Positions 19,693 through 64,000 of a stretch of DNA of 64,000 bases are shown one piece after another. The first letter of the stretch is position 1, and every line of letters starts with the position of its first letter. The position numbers and the translations under genes were made by a program. The stretch comes from Kryptolebias marmoratus (lineage: Eukaryota > Chordata > Actinopteri > Cyprinodontiformes > Rivulidae), in contig NC_051441.1 of assembly GCF_001649575.2 (NCBI RefSeq), positions 13,046,347 to 13,110,346 on the forward strand, given 5' to 3'. The notes below the pieces were generated by a model that had not been told where the DNA came from, made no database searches, and was given only the letters and a program-made list of their open reading frames with translations.

Positions 19693-20878
19693 CTTCAGGC
19701 ATCCACATACTGTAGATCTTCTGTATTTACACAGATTATCACTGCTCCTTTTATGACTTATTGGTGGTTTCGGTCAATGAGCATCCACAATGCCACTAAT
19801 TCACACACACACACACACACACTATCCTCAGACTCACACACAGCTGGTTTGTGGCCTCTTTTATTGCTGGATACCACATTTCAGCCTCCAGCTTCACGCT
19901 CATCCATCCATAAGAAGTGTTTACAGTTTTTATACAGCGTGAAGATGGAAACCCAATAATTCCTTCACATCTTGAGCACTTAGTTCATGTAAATATTGTC
20001 TCCGACTTTGTTTTCTATGGGTTAATGTATGAATCTTTATAAATCGTTTTTGCCACTTTTGATGTTAGCCATGGAGTCATGTTTGTTTGTTGAGGGTCTG
20101 ACAGAGGTTTGCATCAAAATGTGCAGTGGGTCGGTGGAGGAGCGGGTTCAGCAAGGGGCGGAGTGCTCTACATGCATACAACCATTGAATTATTCAGCTT
20201 TATGAATCATTGAGTCATGCCACTCCTTTTTAGGCCTTCGCCACAGACTCTGTGAACATCTGACAGAGAAGGAAAAGCAACAGAGAACGGTGTGGACACT
20301 TCTCATCTCTACAGATGCAAAGGATTGTTATTTTTTAAACATACTTTACTGAAACCATCATTTTTAGTCACATTGCATTTTAAATTATTGAGTATTTCTG
20401 GTGGTAATTTATTCTCCCTTTCTGAAGAAGGTTATTAACAGTTAATTACTTAACCCTTCAAGTTAAGCAGTTGTTCTCTGCTTCCCTGTGGTTTCAAGTT
20501 TCCGAAACATCACAAAAATCAGGCTCTCATTTGGCTAGCCATTAGCCTATCATGGACAAGACCTACCATTAATGAAAGACATGACTTTGAGTCATAGTTC
20601 ATCTATTGTAGATTACATCTTTTTTTTTTGTCCTCCACTTTACTAATTTTTTTTAAGTGTACACTTCATAACACAGTCAGATTTGACAGAAAAAGCAGCC
20701 AAAGTTCAACTAAAAACTTTAAGAAAACTTGATGAAATCTTGTTCTAGACCACTTTGAAAACCCGACAATAAATCTGGATCCCAAAGCCAAGTCAGAGGT
20801 AGTTTAAAACTTGAACACGGTATGTTTGGGTCTGTGGTGCTCTCCATGGTGCTGAAATATCTGTGGCACTGAAAAAGA
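19693..20878. other. Intergenic region between hAT element and ATCT array
   Basis: Contains short CA runs (19801-19821) and otherwise unique sequence. A less AT-rich stretch near 20140-20300 with paired AP-1-like TGAATCAT/TGAGTCAT motifs could be regulatory for the downstream channel gene, but nothing here proves it. No exon was recognised. Confidence 0.45.
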
Positions 20879-21103
<225 letters not shown>

Positions 21104-21149
21104 ATGTCCTTGTGGAGGGGGTCACTCTCACCTCACGACCGGAAGCTTT

Positions 21150-22368
21150 CTTCTTTTTTTTAAGCGGGCACAACGTAAAACGATCCTATTCCGACATATC
21201 AGATAGTCGTTTAAGGTCGCGCTGTAATTATCGATCCGCGCGTGTCAGGTTTCCTCCCTGCCGCTCAGTCTGTTTTTCCAGAGGTGCGCGGTCGCCCTTA
21301 AAATGATCCGTATTCTGCACCATCACCGTCCATTCACAGAGGCGGCTATTTGTGGAGTCAATCAATTATTATGGGATGCGTATAATGAGAGAATGAGATG
21401 ATGATGATGATGATGTGGACGCGTCAAGAAACCTTAATAAACCAGAGGTGTTTGACTAAAAATGGCACCCCTTCCCCAGTTTTTTTTTTCTCACTTAGAA
21501 ATTGGCAGCTTTTGTGTTATTCCAAGAAAAAAAGCACTGCAGTTTTCTGTCCTTCTACATATACGTCACCTTCCTGCGTTGAAAGATTTGTGATGCAGCG
21601 CAGAGCATCGTGCTTGGTGTTTTGGATGAAATAATAATAACAATTATTATTATTATTATAAAAACTGAAGCCTGGAGGAGAGTTAGGCGAAGAAGATCCT
21701 CGACTCAGTTTCGCAGGAAGGGAGGGAGAGGAGAAGCTCTCCTCCTCGTCCATTAATTTCCAAACGTCTGTTGCTAAGAATAGCCCCCCTCTCTCCTCCT
21801 CTCCCTCTCTCTCCTCCACCTTCCCCTTTTAACAAACAGACTTTTGCGCGCTCTCACTTTGACGCTCATTTTACGACACGTGCGCGCGCAGTCATTGTCA
21901 GCTTGCGTTGCAGCATCTGGTTCTCAATATAAATAACTCCACTTATTTTTTTTACAGAATGCACGTTCTTTTTTTTAAATGATCATGTTTGGGAGGGGCA
22001 GACATTGAGAAATTGAGCCTCGCGGAGGTTCTGAACGTCCGAATAAAACTGGGTGTGGTTGGAATAGAAGAGAAACAGGCGTTAAACTGTGCGTCCAGCC
22101 GTGCCACGCACACACACACACGCACGCACGCGAGCACGTCTAGAAGTTGCACGAGCTTCCGTGCGTCATGAGCACCCAATCCATTCATTTGATGCATAGA
22201 TCCAGAGCTTAAAATTTAAAGGAAACAGTCCCTTTCATTTTCCTCCCATCCATCCGTCCGTCCGTTTGTCCCTCTCCTCCTCCTCCTCCTCCTCCCCCTC
22301 CTCCCCTAGGGGGCTGCTGGATGTGGAGTAAGGAGGCCGTGAGGAACGCACCATACTCCAATGAGAAA

Positions 22369-22422
<54 letters not shown>

Positions 22423-23562
22423 AGACGCTTTCTCCCCCTGCCAGGACATTTGGGCTCCTCGGTGCGGACCGAAGGTGGAGACGTTTCGGGGCGGGGATGG
22501 TGAGGGACTTTCTCGGCTCTGCTGCGCCTCGAATCCAAGCTCACGATGAGAGGCTGTAAGGCGGCGGAGAAGCGACCGTCATCATCAGCATCATTATTAT
22601 AGCTTCGCCGTCCTTTTCTTTTTTATTCCTCTCCCCCTCCTCCTTCTCCTCCTCCTCCTCCTCCTCCAGCCTCCTCCGCTCCTGGATTGTTGCCGCGAAG
22701 GTGAAGGATTGAAGACGATGGAAGGATGCGAGTAAATTAAAAAAGAAGAAGGGAAAATAAAAAGAGAAATGCTCCAAGGATGACACCGACGTTTGGATGG
22801 AAAACGGTATTTTTACATATATATTTATCCCCACCCAGTCTTTCTATTTTTTCCTCATTTTAATTTTAGTGGAGATTATTAAAATGAGACTCTTGAATTC
22901 CAAACGGGAGGATTTTGCTGCTCTCTGTCAGCGCGCGCTCCTACAGCAGCTGTAGCCACATTCTGCTGCCACACTCTGTATCAAACATTGCGGATGTTCC
23001 TAAATAAATAAATAATTGTAGCTCTTGCTTATTCTTTTTCCATCCAGATTCACAAGCTGTTACTGAGGCCTGGATTTCTCATTTATTTATTGTTCTTTTT
23101 ATATAATTTTTCCTTATACTAATTGTCATCTCCCTGCTTCTTCTTAAAAGACATGAATCGTTTGGAAAGGTGCAGGGACATCTGGTGCGCTCTGATCCAA
23201 GCATGCAGAACATGAAAGATTCATTTTAACTCCCCATGATTTCATGTTTTTTGGGGGAGGGGGGTGCGATTTCTGCTTCATATGGACTGAGACACCCCTA
23301 CAGTGCAAGCAGGCTGCCGAGCGGACCACACGTTTAATTTCCTCACACCACAGTTGGCCGCTGGCAGATACATGGGCGTCCTCGTCTGCTGAAAACCAAG
23401 AGGCTGTATTTGTGGTAGAGACTGGGGGCTCCATCAGCAGCTTTTTACAAACACGTCCGGATCCAGATGAGATGTAATGTTGTGTGGCCACACAGCTGAG
23501 CACTGGTCTCCTTCTTCTCCGCTGCTTCGTGAAGATTGGCGTCCAAGATCGGCGGCCACGGA
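21150..23562 (+). promoter_or_regulatory. cacna1a: CpG- and GA/CT-rich promoter and 5' UTR region of cacna1a
   Basis: Base composition changes sharply here: CpG-rich patches at 21160-21300, 21840-21900 and 22430-22580, separated by purine/pyrimidine runs. These include CCT repeats (22272-22305 and 22631-22670) and a (GA)n run at 22371-22417. There is no TATA box in a convincing place. CpG-rich, TATA-less starts are typical of neuronal channel genes. A 5' UTR intron is possible (candidate donor near 22808, candidate acceptors near 23048 or 23534) but unproven, so the transcription start is left open. Confidence 0.5.
22371..22417 (+). repeat. (GA)n microsatellite in the cacna1a leader region
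   Basis: An almost pure AG run directly after the sequence AATGAGAAAGGA and before GGGAGAAGACGC. GAGA tracts are frequent near TATA-less starts. No function is shown. Confidence 0.9.
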
Positions 23563-61699
<38,137 letters not shown>

Positions 61700-62560
61700 T
61701 GAGTTTTATGTCACTGTGACATACTTGAAGTTTTCATTGACACCTGGATCTTGAATGTTAAGCACTTATACAAGAATTTGTACAATGGGAAAAAGGACAA
61801 TAAACTGCACTGCATCGTTTGAAATATTGGTATCATCCATCTGTTTGTAAACCCCCCCACACATTTATACATCTCTTTCTATCATACCTAAATTTAGAAA
61901 TTTGAGGGGAAAAAAGGAAGTAATGCACAACAAGTCGTTTTGTGAAATTAAGATCTTTCTATACTTCCTTTTTTTCTGATCATCATCATTAGATTGGTAT
62001 TTCTTACATTACATGAGTAGTTTTTGATTCCCATTGTGGGGAAATACAATGTAACTGAGACTAACTAATAGATTTTGGCACTAAATACTTTACGGTGATG
62101 TAAATAACACTGCAGACCCAATGACTTGTCAGTGGAAACTGTCACCTGTGGCTGTAAACGACAACATCATCACACATAATAGCACTTTTTCTAGTTATTT
62201 TAAAATGTTGGAAAGTTTGGCAAGCAATATGGCAACGCAAAACCCCAAATTTTTCTCACAAATTACATGCTGTTTTTGTGAGAAAATAATATGTTGTCAT
62301 GTGTATTAATCATAAGTATGGGTTTATGGAGCCGTAAAGTTTTTTTCTCTCTACTGAAGATTTCAACTCTTAGCCTTTATGAAAAAAAATCCCTGAAAAT
62401 TCAAACCTTTCTGTGCTAAAAGCTTGTTGCAGGTTCACTGTGGGTTTTAAATTTGTGTAGGAAAAAAAAAAAAAAAAGAAAAAGTGTGACCTCCCACTGA
62501 GAAAATGCCCAATATGCCAGATTACCAGTCCAGCCATGTTCACTCTCTTGTCCATAATAA

Positions 62561-62561
62561 A

Positions 62562-62605
<44 letters not shown>
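62561..62605 (+). repeat. (CA)n microsatellite
   Basis: Nearly pure CA run with one AAACA interruption, in intron 18. Confidence 0.9.
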
Positions 62606-62608
<3 letters not shown>

Positions 62609-63317
62609 GCTCTGGTCCTGCTCTCTTTTCGGACAGACGAGTCTTTGATCTCCTCTCCCTGTATACACGGGGGTCTTTCCTTTTGCTGTCGGTAAAGTTC
62701 ACACACTCCCACTCCTGCACACATACAGGCACACACAAGCTCCCGCCACAATATGGTCTGCGCAACAGGAAGACTGTAGTCATCACAGGTACACACAGTC
62801 CTGACCTTACCGCTTTGATACATCAGGCCAACATCTCGCACAGATGTCTTAAAGAAGCAGGCCCAACAAACACAAACATGTTCATCATTTCATGAATCAC
62901 ACTTTATTTTTCATGTTTCGCATTGCACTGTACTTCACTGTGCTGTAACCATTTATGTTTGTTTATTAGTAAGTTTACTTTACATGTTATTCCTGTTGGG
63001 GTTCAAATTTTATTTTTAATACTGTGTAAATGTCTGTGTGTCTGCTTAGTGTGAATAGCCATTCTGCCATTCATTTACTGTACACTTACAAACCTGGTCA
63101 GCTTTACCACCTTTATGAATGGAAATATGACAGATGTACCTGTACATTGCATAAACCTTTTGGACTTTAAAACCTAGCATAGATTTTATAGTGGAGTATT
63201 GATTTAAATTTCAGTTAAGCAGGGCTTTCTTGGTGCCCTCCTTTCTACTGTTTCAGTGTAAATCCAAATCCCTAATTTGTGTAAGGATTTGAGAAATCTA
63301 TTGAAATTTAGTGGGTG

Positions 63318-63320
<3 letters not shown>

Positions 63321-63355
<35 letters not shown>

Positions 63356-63362
63356 GGGGGGG
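63321..63362 (+). repeat. (GT)n-G(n) microsatellite
   Basis: Pure GT run ending in a G10-like run, in intron 18; a structure like that at 24303-24342. Confidence 0.9.
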
Positions 63363-63559
63363 TTCTTGTTTTTTTTCCAAGCAGGGATTTTCAATATGGA
63401 GCCACCAGTGGTGCATGAAGAATCTCTTAAGAAGATATTCTGTGTTGCCCCTGGAAAGAAGGCTGCCTTTAAAGTTACACAAAACCCAAAATGAACGGCT
63501 CTGTAGGATCAGGTTATATTATTAAAATTCAAAACACTCCTTAAATAAATAGTTTGTGA

Positions 63560-63745
63560 CTTTGGAAGTGGCATTCTGTGAAGTAGTTATTGGTAGTCAG
63601 TATCTTACCTGAAGTAGGCAGCTGTCAGAAGAATGAGTTTAAAGAATCGAAGAGAAATTCTCCTGGAGGAATCAAGCTAACAGCTAGTCTGACTGATTTT
63701 AGCCATTTAAAACAGTTCAAGGGTTGAAATTTCATTGTTTCAGAG
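63560..63745. repeat. Angel-like MITE family fragment
   Basis: CAGTATCTTACCTGAAGTAGG and CAAGCTAACAGCTAGTCTGA match the fragment at 54300-54480. Confidence 0.5.
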
Positions 63746-63796
63746 AATATTATTTTTTGTAAACTTTTACACTGCATCACTTTTACATTAGACAAA

Positions 63797-64000
63797 ATAC
63801 ACAGCAAATCCAGGAGGCCCAGATTAACACTGTCAGATTTGATTTCAACACGTTTAAAGTGTCTATATGGGTCCACACCAGAAAGTGTTAATTTAACTCT
63901 TTTTGGAGAGTTGGTACCTTAACTCTTATAAAGTGTCAAATATCAAATCTGCTGGAGTTAATAATTTAACACTTACTAACACTAATTCAGTGTTAGATTT
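63797..64000. mobile_element. Non-autonomous DNA repeat with AACACT-rich body, truncated by window end
   Basis: Begins ACACAGCAAATCCAGGAGGC and continues with many GTGTTAA / TTAACAC motifs (AAAGTGTTAATTTAACTC, AATTTAACACTTACTAACAC). This is a frequent fish repeat type with ACACAGCAAA termini and short internal inverted and direct motifs. The far end is outside the window, so the termini cannot be compared. Confidence 0.5.

Noticed and set aside
18812..19756. Long open frames on both strands through the gap
   Set aside because: They consist mainly of unknown bases plus a CT run; no protein can be claimed.
20140..20300. Upstream exon or promoter of cacna1a
   Set aside because: Interesting composition and AP-1-like motifs but no donor, start codon or homology to support it.
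62620..62800. Possible exon 19 of cacna1a near the CA repeat
   Set aside because: Translations do not match the expected VWEQR-containing linker sequence and splice sites are poor.

Overview
The window is vertebrate nuclear DNA, almost certainly from a ray-finned (teleost) fish. Genes are split by GT-AG introns with a mostly AT-rich background. The interspersed repeats are of teleost type: MITEs, a hAT element, an RTE-type tail, and many CA/GA/tetranucleotide runs. All four genes are vertebrate families. There is no prokaryotic or viral content and no CRISPR array. I cannot name the species.

Layout. (1) 1-6713, minus strand: an adhesion GPCR of the ADGRE (EMR/CD97) type, whose last transmembrane segments run off the left edge. 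It has a signal peptide, an uromodulin-type D8C domain, four EGF modules, a GAIN domain with a GPS cleavage site, and TM1 to early TM5. A decayed extra copy of one GAIN exon lies upstream at 7335-7445. (2) 8507-13223, plus strand: gtf2f1 (TFIIF RAP74), 13 coding exons, 530 codons, complete. (3) 15203-16706, minus strand: alkbh7, four exons, 226 codons, complete, tail-to-tail with gtf2f1. (4) 16.85-21.1 kb: repeat-rich intergenic DNA with a 185-bp MITE, a hAT element with a perfect 8-bp target duplication that encloses a 604-base assembly gap, and a 225-bp ATCT array. (5) 21.1-64 kb: a CpG/GA-rich promoter region, then the first 18 coding exons of a P/Q-type calcium channel gene (cacna1a), from the start codon through repeat domains I and II into the II-III linker. 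The gene continues beyond the right edge.

The genes do not form one pathway, but the cluster makes sense. ADGRE genes, GTF2F1, ALKBH7 and CACNA1A all lie on human 19p13, and GTF2F1 and ALKBH7 are close convergent neighbours there too, so this is probably an old linkage group. Exon coordinates were derived by hand from reading frame, splice sites and protein homology. Phases close through all four genes.

The most notable observations are: the D8C-EGF-GAIN-7TM receptor architecture; the relic of a lost tandem receptor copy; two minor-spliceosome (U12) introns in cacna1a, one an AT-AC intron of about 19 kb; a Gly/His-rich channel N-terminus; and several structurally complete non-autonomous transposons. 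I saw no wholly new biological system.
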